From assembly GCF_965208925.1 (NCBI RefSeq), contig NZ_OZ242364.1, positions 434,001 to 498,000 on the forward strand: a stretch of DNA of 64,000 nucleotides, given 5' to 3'. Below, in pieces: positions 25,301 through 33,803 of this stretch; position 1 is the stretch's first letter; every line of letters begins with the position of its first letter. The notes beneath the pieces are model-generated. The model did not search any database. It was not told the DNA's origin and saw only the letters and a program-made list of their open reading frames with translations. Made by a program: the position numbers and the translations under genes. The stretch is from Poriferisodalis sp965208925 (GTDB lineage Bacteria; Actinomycetota; Acidimicrobiia; Acidimicrobiales; Poriferisodalaceae).

Positions 25301-25805
25301 TCGCTACGGCGACCTGTCGGTGCTGCCCTCGCTGCTGTTCTGGTACGGGCTGGACGCTCACGACGACGACACCGCGGTGGTGCTCGGCCCAGGCGTGCGC
25401 CTGCTGCTGGGCCTTCGGTCCATCGGCGAGCCCAACGACGAGGGCATTCGCCTGGTGAGCTTCCGGGTCAACGGCCAGCCCCGGGACATCGACACGCTCG
25501 ATCGCACGGTGGCCGCAGATCGGCCGGAGCACGCCCGGGCAGATCCCAGCATTCCCGGTCACGTCGCAGCGCCCTTCCGGGGCTCGGTGAATGTGTCGGT
25601 GGTCGAGGGCGATCAGGTGGCTGCCGGCGAGACGATTGCGGTGATCGAGGCCATGAAGATGGAATCGTCGATCTCGGCACCGGTGACGGGCACCGTCATC
25701 TCGATCACCGCTGCGTCGGGCGCGCTGCTCGAACCCGGTGACCTCATTGCGGAGATCCGGCCCGCCGGGCGTTCTGGAAGCCCCGAGACCGAACACAACA
25801 CCTGA
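22380..25805 (+). CDS. pyc: pyruvate carboxylase
   Basis: A 1141-residue anaplerotic enzyme that carboxylates pyruvate to oxaloacetate using ATP and biotin. It has the complete single-chain layout: biotin carboxylase (KKLLVANRGEIAIRAFRA, ATP-grasp KAASGGGGRGMRRV, EMNPRIQVEHTVTEEVT), carboxyltransferase TIM barrel (VTDTTLRDAHQSILATRLRT, MECWGGATFDVALRFL, VHLHTHDTGGGQLA) and C-terminal biotinyl domain with the acceptor Lys in EAMKMESS. Length matches typical PYC. A Met-Met start has GGAGA upstream. It stands alone, with a possible hairpin terminator after its stop. It replenishes the TCA cycle during growth on amino acids and pyruvate-yielding substrates. Confidence 0.97.
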   Translation: MMKKLLVANRGEIAIRAFRAATQLGIRTVAILPVEEERSGALHRIKADEAYVIGEEGRPVRAYLDHEVIVAKAVEVGADAIYPGYGFLSESPDLADACAAAGVTFVGPSAEVLRLTGNKMRAREAAEAAGLPVLAQSAPIDDDAADADITGAASAIGYPLFVKAASGGGGRGMRRVERPDGLAEAIEAARREAHSAFGDGTVFLEEAMTDVRHIEAQVLADAGGNVVHLFERDCSVQRRFQKVVEMAPARMLDPSVRQRLLADAVQFAEAIGYVNAGTVEFLVEAGERHVFIEMNPRIQVEHTVTEEVTDVDLVESQLRIAAGATLDDLMLSQDRISLRGVAMQCRVTAENPANDFRPDTGRIVAYRPASGAGVRLDGCVYQGVEITPHFDSMIEKITCRGPDFDTVVRRMQRTLAEYRVRGVSTNQPYLQAILADTQFRAGPITTTFIDDRPELTAASVGADRATRLLRYLADVTVHQPHGAAPTRTDPASKLRATAGTPPAGSKQRLDQLGPSSFAADLRASTGVAVTDTTLRDAHQSILATRLRTIDLVAGARQMAHFTPQLLSMECWGGATFDVALRFLHEDPWQRLRRIRRAAPNICTQMLLRGRNTVGYSPYPDTVAHEFVAEAAECGMDVFRVFDAFNSIDQMRPAIEAVIAAGAVAEGTICYSGNLTSPDERLYTLDYYLGVAEQLDRAGAHILCIKDMAGLLRPPAAATLVSALRDRFPQPVHLHTHDTGGGQLAAYLAAIDAGVDAIDGAAPPLSGMTSQPSIASIVAMTDDTERATGLSLDAIGDMEPYWEAVRGVYAPFEAGLPSPTGTVYRHEIPGGQLSNLRTQATALGLGHRFEEVEQLYAACNELLGRPIKVTPSSKVVGDLALHLVASGVTPDELAADPASADLPDSVIGFLHGELGTPPGGFPEPFRAQATEGREWVPKTKELSDDDTAGLATDRAATLNRLLFPTQSAAQDENTHRYGDLSVLPSLLFWYGLDAHDDDTAVVLGPGVRLLLGLRSIGEPNDEGIRLVSFRVNGQPRDIDTLDRTVAADRPEHARADPSIPGHVAAPFRGSVNVSVVEGDQVAAGETIAVIEAMKMESSISAPVTGTVISITAASGALLEPGDLIAEIRPAGRSGSPETEHNT

Positions 25806-25812
25806 CCGCTCC

Positions 25813-25836
25813 ACGCTGAGGAATTCGGCTCAGTGT
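25813..25836 (+). terminator. hairpin after pyruvate carboxylase gene
   Basis: ACGCTGAG and CTCAGTGT form an 8-bp stem (one G-U pair) around an 8-base loop, eight bases after the stop codon. No T-run follows, so terminator function is only likely. Confidence 0.35.
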
Positions 25837-25883
25837 CCGCGCACTAGTGTTCGGAGCAGGAGCCCAAGGGGTAGAACGGCGAC

Positions 25884-27182
25884 ATGGCGGCAGACAGGAC
25901 ACAGCCGGCAGCTGACTGGACACAGCCGGAGGCTCGGTTCTGGGCTCCCCAACGCAGCGCAGTCCACGCATCCTTCGCCATGCAGCCGGCGGTGTACGCC
26001 GATGAAGGCTTCTTCGCGGCCGAGCAAGAACGTCTGTTCGGCCGAGCGTGGGTTGCGGTGGCCCTTGCTGAAGAGGTGGCGCGGCCGGGACGACTGCTCG
26101 TGCGCTCGGTGGGCGGACGTTCGATTCTGCTGACCCGATCCGACGCTGGGCTGCGCGGCTTTCTGAATTCCTGCCGTCACCGCGGCACCGAGCTGGCCGA
26201 ACACGATTGCGACATCGCGAACACGATCCGCTGCCCGTACCACCGATGGCACTACGGCGCTGACGGGCAGCTCGTCGCCGCGCCGCTGTTCGACGAAGTG
26301 CCCCGAGACGACTTTGATCTGGCCGACTACGGGCTGATCCGGGTGCGCACCGAGGTCTGGGGCCCGCTGGTGTTTGTCTGTCTCGATGACGACACTCCGC
26401 CGCTCGAGACGTGGCTCGGCGATCTGCCCGACAGGTTCGCTGCCTACGGGTTCTCCGAGTGGCGCTCGGGCGGGCTCGACGGGGTCGCGCGAACGTTTGA
26501 CGTGGCGGCCAACTGGAAGCTCATCGTTGAGAACTTCGCGGAGTACTACCACCTTCCCTGGGTGCACCCGGAACTGGCCAAGGTGTCGCGGGTCCCCGAC
26601 CACTACCGCTACCAGGGTCCGGGCATGTACTGCGGCCAGACCACTACCCCCGTGTCGGGCGATGAGCGCGACGACTGGCTGACGCTGCCGTCCGCAGCCG
26701 GACTCGACGATTCCGATGCCGCAAGCGGCAGGTTCGTGGCGCTGTTCCCCAACGTGACGCTCGCAGTGCTGCCGAGCCACATGTTCCTGATGGTGCTTCA
26801 GCCGCTTGCCGCGAATCGCACCCTCGAACACTGCACCTTCCTGTTCCCGCCTGGCCCGATGACTGCCGGCAAGCCGTCGGCTGAGCTGCACACGTCGTTC
26901 GAGATCACGCGCCGCTTCTGGATCGAGGTGAACGACGAGGACATCGACATCTGCGAGCGGGCTCAGCGCGGCATCTCGCTGGGCGGCGCACCTCCCGGAC
27001 CGCTGGCCCCCCGCTTCGAGGAACCGCTCAACCGCTTCCACAAGATGACTGCCGACCTCATGACGCTCCCCTCCGCTGCCGACTTGACGGTGCCGGCAGG
27101 CGACCGTCCCGGAGGCGTCGACCTCTTCGGCAGCAAGCCGAATCCCCTGCCGCCAGCTGTAGAACGCGACGCTGTGACCTAG
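25884..27182 (+). CDS. Rieske-type oxygenase alpha subunit (quaternary-amine demethylase-like)
   Basis: A 432-residue ring-hydroxylating-type oxygenase. The Rieske cluster ligands are in SCRHRGTE and RCPYHRWHYG, about residues 93-118. The mononuclear iron site is NWKLIVENFAEYYHLPWVHPEL (two His), with the acidic third ligand towards the C-terminus. The EN-x-x-E-Y-YH pattern is also that of GbcA and choline/carnitine monooxygenase-type enzymes. It is followed by a dimethylglycine/sarcosine-dehydrogenase-like gene, so betaine N-demethylation is the best hypothesis; a separate reductase is not in the window. The substrate is inferred from context. Confidence 0.8.
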   Translation: MAADRTQPAADWTQPEARFWAPQRSAVHASFAMQPAVYADEGFFAAEQERLFGRAWVAVALAEEVARPGRLLVRSVGGRSILLTRSDAGLRGFLNSCRHRGTELAEHDCDIANTIRCPYHRWHYGADGQLVAAPLFDEVPRDDFDLADYGLIRVRTEVWGPLVFVCLDDDTPPLETWLGDLPDRFAAYGFSEWRSGGLDGVARTFDVAANWKLIVENFAEYYHLPWVHPELAKVSRVPDHYRYQGPGMYCGQTTTPVSGDERDDWLTLPSAAGLDDSDAASGRFVALFPNVTLAVLPSHMFLMVLQPLAANRTLEHCTFLFPPGPMTAGKPSAELHTSFEITRRFWIEVNDEDIDICERAQRGISLGGAPPGPLAPRFEEPLNRFHKMTADLMTLPSAADLTVPAGDRPGGVDLFGSKPNPLPPAVERDAVT

Positions 27183-27220
27183 TCGATGCAAGCTGCGCCA
27201 GCCTGCGAGACTGCACAGCC

Positions 27221-29941
27221 GTGACCGATCGAGTGCAGGCCGTCGTCATCGGCGGCGGCGTCGTAGGCGCCTCAGTGCTGTATCACCTGACCCGCGCGGG
27301 CTGGACCGATCTCGTGCTGCTCGAACGCGCCGACCTGACTGCGGGTTCGACCTGGCATGCAGCCGGCGGCATTCATCCCATCAATGCCGACCCGACCGTC
27401 GCAAAGCTGCAGAAGTACACCATCGAGCTGTACCGCGAGATCGAGGCTGAATCCGGTCAGGACTGCGGCATCCACATGACCGGTGCGATCTTCCTGGCAG
27501 ACACGCCCGAACGTCTCGACTGGCTGCAGATGACCGACGCGCGAGGCAAGTACCTCGGCATCGACTCCGAGATGATCCCGGTCGACGAAGCCGCCCGGCT
27601 CCTGCCGATCATCGACCCAGACCAGTTCGTGGGCGCGATGCTCGACGCCGAGCACGGTCACGTCGATCCCAGCGGCGTGACCTATGCATACGCCAGGGCC
27701 GCGACGGCAGCCGGCGCGGTGATCCGCCGTCACACCTGGGCTCGTCGCATCGAGCAAACGCCTGACGGTGCGTGGCGCATCGGGCTGTACGACACGTCAC
27801 GCGGCGACCTGGCCGGCGCTGCACAGGCTGAGGGCGACGACGGCTGCGACGACTGGATCGAGGCAACCCACGTGGTGAACGCCGGTGGGCTCTGGGCGCG
27901 CGAAGTAGGCCGCATGGTGGGCGTGGAGTTGCCGGTGCTCGCGATGGAGCACTCCTACGTGATCACCGAACCTCTCGACGACGTGATCTCCCACAACGAA
28001 CGCACCGGCGAAGAGCTCATGGGTTCCATCGACTTCGGCGGTGAGATCTACACGCGCCAGGAGGGTCAAGGCCTGCTGGTCGGCACCTACGACCAGGCGG
28101 CGGTGGCATGGCAGCGCCGCCAGACGCCGTGGGACTTCGAGCGGCGCCTGCTGACGCCCGATCTCGAGCGGATCGCACCGTCGCTGGACACTGCGTTCAG
28201 GCACTTCCCCGTGCTGGGCGATGCCGGCATCGCCCGAGTGGTCAACGGCCCGTTCACCTTCTCGCCCGACGGGAATCCGCTCGTCGGACCCATCCGGGGC
28301 TTGCCGAACTTTTGGTCGGCCTGCGGCGTGCTTGCCGGGCTTTGCCAAGGCGGAGGTGTGGGCCTCGCGCTGTCCAACTGGATGACGACCGGCGATCCCG
28401 GATTCGACGTCTGGGCGATGGATCTCGCCCGATTCGGCGATTGGGCCACCCGGCCCTACACCGCCGCCAAAGTGCGCGAGAACTACCGGCGACGCTTCAG
28501 CATCGCCTTCCCGAACGAATTCCTTCCCGAGGGGCGCCCGCTGGCGACCACCTCCATCTACGAACCGCAGCGTGCGGCCGGGGCCGTCTTCGGCGATGTC
28601 TACGGCTTGGAAGTGCCGCTGTGGTTCGCTCCTGAGGCCGGGGCGGTCGAGGACGTCACGTTCGGGCGATCCAATGCCTGGCCCCACGTGCGCGAGGAAG
28701 TCCGCGCTGTCCGCAATGACGTCGGGCTCATGGAGACATCGGGATTCGCCAAGTTCCTGGTGGAAGGGCCAGGTGCCCGTGCATGGCTCAAGCATCTGCT
28801 GGCGGGCAGGCTGCCGCGGCCAGGCCGGATCGCGCTCGCGCCGATGTGCAACGAGGCAGGCAACCTCACGGGCGATCTCACCGTCGCCTGCCTGCCGCCG
28901 GCCACTGGCACGCCTGACGGCCCAGTGCAGGCGGTGACCGGCGGCGCCACCGGCAACGCCGCGACCAGCGAACGATTCATCGTTTTCGGCTCGGGCATCG
29001 CTGAGCGCTACTACGAGCGTTGGTTCGAAGCGGACCTGGCTCGATGGAAGAGCACAGCGCCGCATGGAGCGACGTCATCAGACACAGCGCCGCATGGAGC
29101 GACGTCATCAGACACAGCGCCGCATGGAGCGACGTCATCAGACACGGCGTCTCGCGCACCCGTCTGGTACAGAACGCTCGGCGCCGAACTGTGCGGCGTG
29201 GCCATTGCGGGGCCGAAGTCGAGAGATCTCCTGTCAGAGGTGACCGACGCTGATGTCTCCGATGAGGCGATGCGTTTCGGCAGCTTCACCGCTCTCGATG
29301 TGGGCTGGGCACGGGCCTGGTGCGGCCGGCTGAGTTACACCGGAGATCTCGGGTACGAGTTGTGGACCGATGCCAGCTATCTGCATCACGTCTTCGATCT
29401 GCTCATGACGCATGGCCGCGCTCACGGGCTGCGGCTGTTCGGCTTGGCGGCCTTGAACTCGCTTCGACTGGACAAGAGCTTCGGCAGCTGGGCACGCGAG
29501 TACCGGCCTACCTACGATCCATTCGAAGCTGCCCTGGGTCGCTTCGTCCGCTTCACGAGAGCCGACGACGACGGTTCCGACTTTGTCGGTCGGGCAGCCC
29601 TCATTGACAAGTACGGGCCTGGCGGAGCATCGGGCAGCGGCGGAGGTGTCCGCGGCGGAGCGATGTCGCTGTGCACATGGACCTTCGACGGGCCGATCAA
29701 CGAATCAGGATTCGATGCGGCTGGTGACGAGCCCGTCTACTGCGATGGAGAACCGCTCGGTTGGGTGACCTCGGGCGGATTCGCTCACCACAGCAATGTG
29801 TCCGTCGCTATGGGCTATGTACCCGTCGAATTCGCACACAACGATGTGGACTTTGGGATCGAAATCGTGGGCGAACGGCGCGCAGCCCGCCTCATCGATG
29901 ACTGCCTCTGGGATCCAGCCGGCGAGGCCATGCGCCGCTGA
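27221..29941 (+). CDS. dimethylglycine/sarcosine dehydrogenase-like FAD oxidoreductase with GcvT domain
   Basis: A 906-residue two-part enzyme. Residues 1-400 are a DAO-type FAD domain (VVIGGGVVGASVLYHLTRAGW, then GSTWHAAGGIHPI near the flavin attachment region), and residues about 470-900 are a GcvT-like folate-binding half. Such proteins oxidatively demethylate dimethylglycine or sarcosine and pass the one-carbon unit to tetrahydrofolate. GTG 27221 is the start. It is downstream of the Rieske gene by 38 bp. Oddity: residues 612-641 are three perfect 10-residue repeats (TAPHGATSSD) from a 30-bp minisatellite inserted in the folate-domain half, probably in a surface loop. Confidence 0.87.
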   Translation: MTDRVQAVVIGGGVVGASVLYHLTRAGWTDLVLLERADLTAGSTWHAAGGIHPINADPTVAKLQKYTIELYREIEAESGQDCGIHMTGAIFLADTPERLDWLQMTDARGKYLGIDSEMIPVDEAARLLPIIDPDQFVGAMLDAEHGHVDPSGVTYAYARAATAAGAVIRRHTWARRIEQTPDGAWRIGLYDTSRGDLAGAAQAEGDDGCDDWIEATHVVNAGGLWAREVGRMVGVELPVLAMEHSYVITEPLDDVISHNERTGEELMGSIDFGGEIYTRQEGQGLLVGTYDQAAVAWQRRQTPWDFERRLLTPDLERIAPSLDTAFRHFPVLGDAGIARVVNGPFTFSPDGNPLVGPIRGLPNFWSACGVLAGLCQGGGVGLALSNWMTTGDPGFDVWAMDLARFGDWATRPYTAAKVRENYRRRFSIAFPNEFLPEGRPLATTSIYEPQRAAGAVFGDVYGLEVPLWFAPEAGAVEDVTFGRSNAWPHVREEVRAVRNDVGLMETSGFAKFLVEGPGARAWLKHLLAGRLPRPGRIALAPMCNEAGNLTGDLTVACLPPATGTPDGPVQAVTGGATGNAATSERFIVFGSGIAERYYERWFEADLARWKSTAPHGATSSDTAPHGATSSDTAPHGATSSDTASRAPVWYRTLGAELCGVAIAGPKSRDLLSEVTDADVSDEAMRFGSFTALDVGWARAWCGRLSYTGDLGYELWTDASYLHHVFDLLMTHGRAHGLRLFGLAALNSLRLDKSFGSWAREYRPTYDPFEAALGRFVRFTRADDDGSDFVGRAALIDKYGPGGASGSGGGVRGGAMSLCTWTFDGPINESGFDAAGDEPVYCDGEPLGWVTSGGFAHHSNVSVAMGYVPVEFAHNDVDFGIEIVGERRAARLIDDCLWDPAGEAMRR
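29053..29142 (+). repeat. 30-bp in-frame tandem repeat, three copies
   Basis: Three identical 30-bp units in direct succession inside the dimethylglycine-dehydrogenase-like gene encode TAPHGATSSD three times. Each unit contains the 15-mer CATCAGACACAGCGC across the junction, whose reverse complement recurs in the 35-bp array at 62896-63010. Confidence 0.95.
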
Positions 29942-30203
29942 GCCCAGCTCATCGCACATTCCTGCCCAGATGCACACGATTCCAGGGGCTGGAGGACGTG
30001 CAATTAAGTCGATAATTGTATGAATATTTCTCAATAGTATGGCGAAGTATATTGAGAAATACACCGCATAAATTTGGTGATAACCGACGGTATTTCATGA
30101 GCCAATCGGATTGATTGACCTCCCGAGGAAGTACGCTTGCTCCTTTCCACTTCTTGTAAACATCGGGAAGAGATATAGATCAAATGTCGGCGATGTCGTA
30201 GTT
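29942..30203 (+). promoter_or_regulatory. AT-rich regulatory region upstream of LysR gene
   Basis: This 262-bp gap is strikingly AT-rich for the window. It holds a perfect 12-bp inverted repeat (TATTTCTCAATA at 30025-30036 and TATTGAGAAATA at 30050-30061, 13-bp spacer) and a 6-bp one (CAATTA at 30001, TAATTG at 30013). These are probable operators for the LysR regulator that follows, and the region should contain its promoter. No small gene is convincing. Confidence 0.55.
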
Positions 30204-31112
30204 ATGTCCTCGCGTTTGGAAATGCATCATTACGAGACCATCGTGGCGGTGTCGGAAACCGGCTCAGTGACCGCAGCAGCCGGCCGACTTCATGTCAGCC
30301 AGTCTGCGGTGAGCCATCGCTTGGCCGAGGCCGAGCGACGTCTCGGTGGACGCCTGTTCGAGCGCCGACCGTCTCGCGGCATGCAGCCCACGCCTGCGGC
30401 GCTGGCGCTGTGCCAAGCCGCTCACCGCGCGATGCCGGATCTGGCACGGGCCGAACAGGACTTCATGCGCAGCGTCGGCGGGACGACCGCCACAGTCCGG
30501 ATCGGCGTCGGCTCATACGACTGTTACCACTGGCTGGCGCCATTTGCGGCGGCGTGCAGCGACCGGCTGGAAGGACTGCTCCTCGAACTGGTGGTCGTGG
30601 GCGACATGCCAGTGCCGCGACTCGCCGACGGGACGGCCGACCTCGTGCTCGCTCCCGGACCGGCACCGGGAGCGCGTGACGCAATCCACCTGTTCACCGA
30701 TGAGCTGGTGCTGATCACACACCCCGAGCACCGTCTCGCCAGCCGGACCTGGATCGGGCCCGAAGCGATTGCCGAAGAGAATTACTTCACCTACAACCGG
30801 CAGCCGTCACCTGGCTTCGAGTACGAGCGCTTCGTGCGCCCTGCGGGCCTGTCGCCTCGAACGATTACCGTGCTCGAGCAGACCGGCGCAATCGCCGAGA
30901 TGATCGCAGCTGACTTTGGAGTATCCATTCTCAGCCGGTGGGCGATGTCACCATGGATCGACTCCGGGCGGCTCGTCGCTGTGCGCTGCGGTCGTTCCGG
31001 ACTTGACCTGGAGTGGTCGGCCCTCACGCGTGTCGAGACAGACGACGACGCACCTGAGCGGCAGGTCGCCGATGCCATCGTCGATTGGCTCGGCGACTTG
31101 AGCAACAGCTGA
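30204..31112 (+). CDS. LysR-family transcriptional regulator (MetR-like)
   Basis: A 302-residue regulator. The N-terminal winged helix-turn-helix reads MHHYETIVAVSETGSVTAAAGRLHVSQSAVSHRLAEAERRLGGRLFERR, and the C-terminal part is a periplasmic-binding-protein-like effector domain (RIGVGSYDCYHWLAPFAAAC, DLVLAPGPAPG). The HTH and length resemble MetR-type members. ATG 30204 is used because the domain begins eight residues later; the frame open from 30111 adds a non-conserved segment. It follows the betaine/sarcosine gene pair and likely controls them, itself, or both through the inverted repeats upstream. The effector is unknown. Confidence 0.88.
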   Translation: MSSRLEMHHYETIVAVSETGSVTAAAGRLHVSQSAVSHRLAEAERRLGGRLFERRPSRGMQPTPAALALCQAAHRAMPDLARAEQDFMRSVGGTTATVRIGVGSYDCYHWLAPFAAACSDRLEGLLLELVVVGDMPVPRLADGTADLVLAPGPAPGARDAIHLFTDELVLITHPEHRLASRTWIGPEAIAEENYFTYNRQPSPGFEYERFVRPAGLSPRTITVLEQTGAIAEMIAADFGVSILSRWAMSPWIDSGRLVAVRCGRSGLDLEWSALTRVETDDDAPERQVADAIVDWLGDLSNS

Positions 31113-31144
31113 GCCAAGCCGGTCAGACTGACCGCCAAGCTCAG
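31109..31144. terminator. nested inverted repeat between convergent genes
   Basis: An outer arm pair CTGAGC / GCTCAG (31109-31114, 31139-31144) encloses an inner hairpin CGGTC-AGACT-GACCG (31120-31134). It spans the stop codons of the LysR and acyl-CoA dehydrogenase genes and may terminate both. There is no clear T-run. Confidence 0.4.
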
Positions 31145-32349
31145 TCGAGCAGCGACCTGCTGATCACAACGTCCTGGATCTCGGTGGCCCCGTCGACGTA
31201 GTGCGTCAAGCGAGAGGCGGCAAGGTGCCGTGGCAGTGGATGGTCGCGCCGGCCGCCCACCGCACCCATCACCTGCATGCAGTCCGCCAAGCCTCGCTCG
31301 GCAACGCGGGTGGCGAACTTCTTGGCGTGCGCTGCGTGGACTGCCGCGGGGCGGCCTTCGGCCACCGCCAGCGCCGCCCGGTAGGCGAGCAGGCGGGCAG
31401 CCTCCAGATCGGTCGCCACATCAGCCAGCCTGAAGCGCACGCCTTGCAGGTCGGCGATGCGCCCGCCGAATGCCTGCCGCTTGCGGACGTAGTCGATGGC
31501 GGTGGCGAGACCGGTGCGCATCATGCCGCAGCACATTGCCGCTACCAGTACCCGGGCGATGTCGATGCCCTCCATGGCGGCAACAAACCCTTCGCCGAGC
31601 GGCACCATGACATCGGCGTCGGACACCCGGCACTCGTTGAAGCGGATCTCATTGGTGCCGATGCCGTGGGCGCCGATGAGCTCGTAGCCGTCGGTCCGCT
31701 CGATGCCGTCGGTGCTGCCGTCGACGAGAAACGTCATGATGCCCCGGTGTCCCGCTGCGGGATCGGCCTGCGCGTATACCGACATCACGTCGGCCGCCGT
31801 GCCGTTGCTGACCCACGCCTTGCGGCCGTCGATGACCCACTCGTCGCCGTCTCGACGTGCCGCCGTGGTGATCTTGGCGGCATCGCTGCCGACGCCCGGC
31901 TCGGTCAGCAGGAAAGCGCCGAGCCGTTCGCCGGAGACCAACGGCCCCAGTGCCCGCTCCCGCATCTGCGCAGGGGCGCGCCTGCTCACCGCGCCCGCCA
32001 GATTGTTGTGGCAGACGAGCACGAATGCGATGGCGAAATCGGCCGCGGCCACCTCTTCGAGCACCCGTGCCAACCCGACTTGGCTCAGCCCCGAGCCGCC
32101 GTCGGCAACCGGCACGAGCAACCCGCACAATCGCTCGTCGCCGGCGCTCGCAAACGCCTCAGCCGCGAAGCGGCGTTCACGCTCCCAGGATTCGGCGTGC
32201 GGCGCAACCGCCGAGCTGGCCCATGCCGCCGCCCGATCCACCACCGCCTGGTCCGGCGCGCTCACCGCAGCGTCGACCACCTCGGGCATCAGTTCGTGTG
32301 CCAGCTCCGTCGGGGGCATGGCGTCAAAGTCGATCGCGGCAGAGGTCAT
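31141..32349 (-). CDS. acyl-CoA dehydrogenase
   Basis: A 402-residue flavoprotein that introduces a trans-2,3 double bond in acyl-CoA. Family elements are clear: FLLTEPGVGSDAAKITTAARRDGDEWVIDGRKAWVSNG in the middle domain, YVRKRQAFGGRIADLQGVRFRLADVATDLEAARLLAY in the C-terminal bundle, QVMGAVGGRRDHPLPRHL, and the catalytic Glu in VDGATEIQDVVISRSL. It is divergent from the CoA-transferase gene at 32505, with 155 bp between them. Together they suggest activation and oxidation of a short acid; chain length cannot be read. Confidence 0.93.
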   Translation of the reverse strand: MTSAAIDFDAMPPTELAHELMPEVVDAAVSAPDQAVVDRAAAWASSAVAPHAESWERERRFAAEAFASAGDERLCGLLVPVADGGSGLSQVGLARVLEEVAAADFAIAFVLVCHNNLAGAVSRRAPAQMRERALGPLVSGERLGAFLLTEPGVGSDAAKITTAARRDGDEWVIDGRKAWVSNGTAADVMSVYAQADPAAGHRGIMTFLVDGSTDGIERTDGYELIGAHGIGTNEIRFNECRVSDADVMVPLGEGFVAAMEGIDIARVLVAAMCCGMMRTGLATAIDYVRKRQAFGGRIADLQGVRFRLADVATDLEAARLLAYRAALAVAEGRPAAVHAAHAKKFATRVAERGLADCMQVMGAVGGRRDHPLPRHLAASRLTHYVDGATEIQDVVISRSLLD

Positions 32350-32504
32350 GGCCCGAATCTTGCCATTCGCACGCCCCGCACATCCCGGAGCGGGCGGTGC
32401 GACCTGTCAGGCGGGGCCGGCGGTCAGCGGCGCCAGGCCGGGTCGCCGTACAGTTCGCCAACCATCGGCGACCGGGCCACCGAATGCCGAGAAGGGCTGC
32501 CGAG

Positions 32505-33803
32505 ATGAGTCCAGAGCGCCCCCGCAGGGGCAACGGCAATCGTGCCGGCGTCCAACTCGGCATCGACGAAGCAATCGAACGCATCGGCCGCAGGGCTCGT
32601 GTCTATGTGGCGCAGGGCTCAGCCACGCCATTCGGCTTACTGGCGGCGATCGACGCCGCACACGATCGCTTCGCGGAGCTCGAGTTCGTCAGCGCTTTCC
32701 TGCTGGATCGGCCCGCACCGCTGGACCATCTCGGCAACCCGTTCCGCTGGACGTCGCTCCAGCCCAGCGGAGCTCTCCGCGACGCCCTCGACAGCCCCCA
32801 TTTCGGCGTGGTCCCAGCCCGCTACTCGGACATCACCGGCCTCGTTGGACCCGGCGGCGGCCTGGAGGCCCACATTCTGCTCTGCCAGGCCAGCCCGCCT
32901 GACGCAGACGGCCGCATGAGTCTCGGCACGGGCATCGGCGGTCACGTCGACCTCCTGCGATCCACTCCGCTGGTGATCGCGCAGGTGAACCCTCAGATGC
33001 CCTACGTGCACGGCGAGGGGGAATGCCATCGCACAGACTTTGACGGTCTCGTCGAGATCGACGAACCGCTGCCCGAGCTGGCACCCGCCGTGGTCGATGA
33101 GACCGCGGCGGCTATTGCGGCCCACGTCGGCCAATTCATCGGCGACGGGGCGACGCTGCAGTTCGGGATCGGCTCCATCCCCGATGCGGTGCTCTCCAGC
33201 CTGACCGACCGCCGGCATCTCGGCCTGCACGGCGGCATGATCAACGACGCCTGCATCGAACTCATCGACAGCGGCGCAGTGGACAACCGTCACAAGGGAC
33301 CGGTCGGCGACGGCGTGAGCGTCGCCGCAGAGGTGATGGGCACGCGCCGCCTCTACGACTGGGTCGACGACAATCCGGCGGTGCAGCTCGTGAACGGCGC
33401 GTTGAGCCACGGCATCGAGGGCATCGCCCAAATCCGCAACTTCGTGGCACTGCAGTCGACCGTGCAGATGGCCCTAGACGGCTCCGCCAACTCCGAAATG
33501 ATCGCGGGCCGCTACATCTCTGGTCCCGGCGGGGCGCCCGACTTCGCATTCGGCGCCTGCGTAGCGACCGGCGGCCGGTCCATCGTCGCCATGCCGTCCA
33601 CCGCAGCCAGCGGACGCATCTCGCGCATCGTGGCCCAGCTCGAGCCAGGAGCCCCCACGACACTCCCGGCCTACACAGCCGACATAGTCGCCACCGAGTA
33701 CGGCGCCGTAGAACTACGCGGCCGCTCGCTAGAAGAACGGGCGAACCTGCTCACCTCGATAGCCCACCCAGACTTCCGCAACGACCTCAGCCGGCAGACC
33801 TAA
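32505..33803 (+). CDS. acetyl-CoA hydrolase/4-hydroxybutyrate CoA-transferase family protein
   Basis: A 432-residue family I CoA-transferase. Characteristic stretches: FVSAFLLDRP, VNPQMPYVHGEGECHRTDFDGLVEIDEPLPE, QFIGDGATLQFGIGSIPDAVLSSL, LGLHGGMINDACIELIDSGAVDN and GGRSIVAMPSTAASGRISRIV. A carboxylate Glu in the DEP/E region would carry the CoA intermediate. It probably moves CoA from acetyl-CoA or a similar donor to 4-hydroxybutyrate or another short acid. ATG 32505 is preferred; the longer open frame reads through antisense of the dehydrogenase. Its stop overlaps the convergent SDR stop by four bases. Confidence 0.87.
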   Translation: MSPERPRRGNGNRAGVQLGIDEAIERIGRRARVYVAQGSATPFGLLAAIDAAHDRFAELEFVSAFLLDRPAPLDHLGNPFRWTSLQPSGALRDALDSPHFGVVPARYSDITGLVGPGGGLEAHILLCQASPPDADGRMSLGTGIGGHVDLLRSTPLVIAQVNPQMPYVHGEGECHRTDFDGLVEIDEPLPELAPAVVDETAAAIAAHVGQFIGDGATLQFGIGSIPDAVLSSLTDRRHLGLHGGMINDACIELIDSGAVDNRHKGPVGDGVSVAAEVMGTRRLYDWVDDNPAVQLVNGALSHGIEGIAQIRNFVALQSTVQMALDGSANSEMIAGRYISGPGGAPDFAFGACVATGGRSIVAMPSTAASGRISRIVAQLEPGAPTTLPAYTADIVATEYGAVELRGRSLEERANLLTSIAHPDFRNDLSRQT

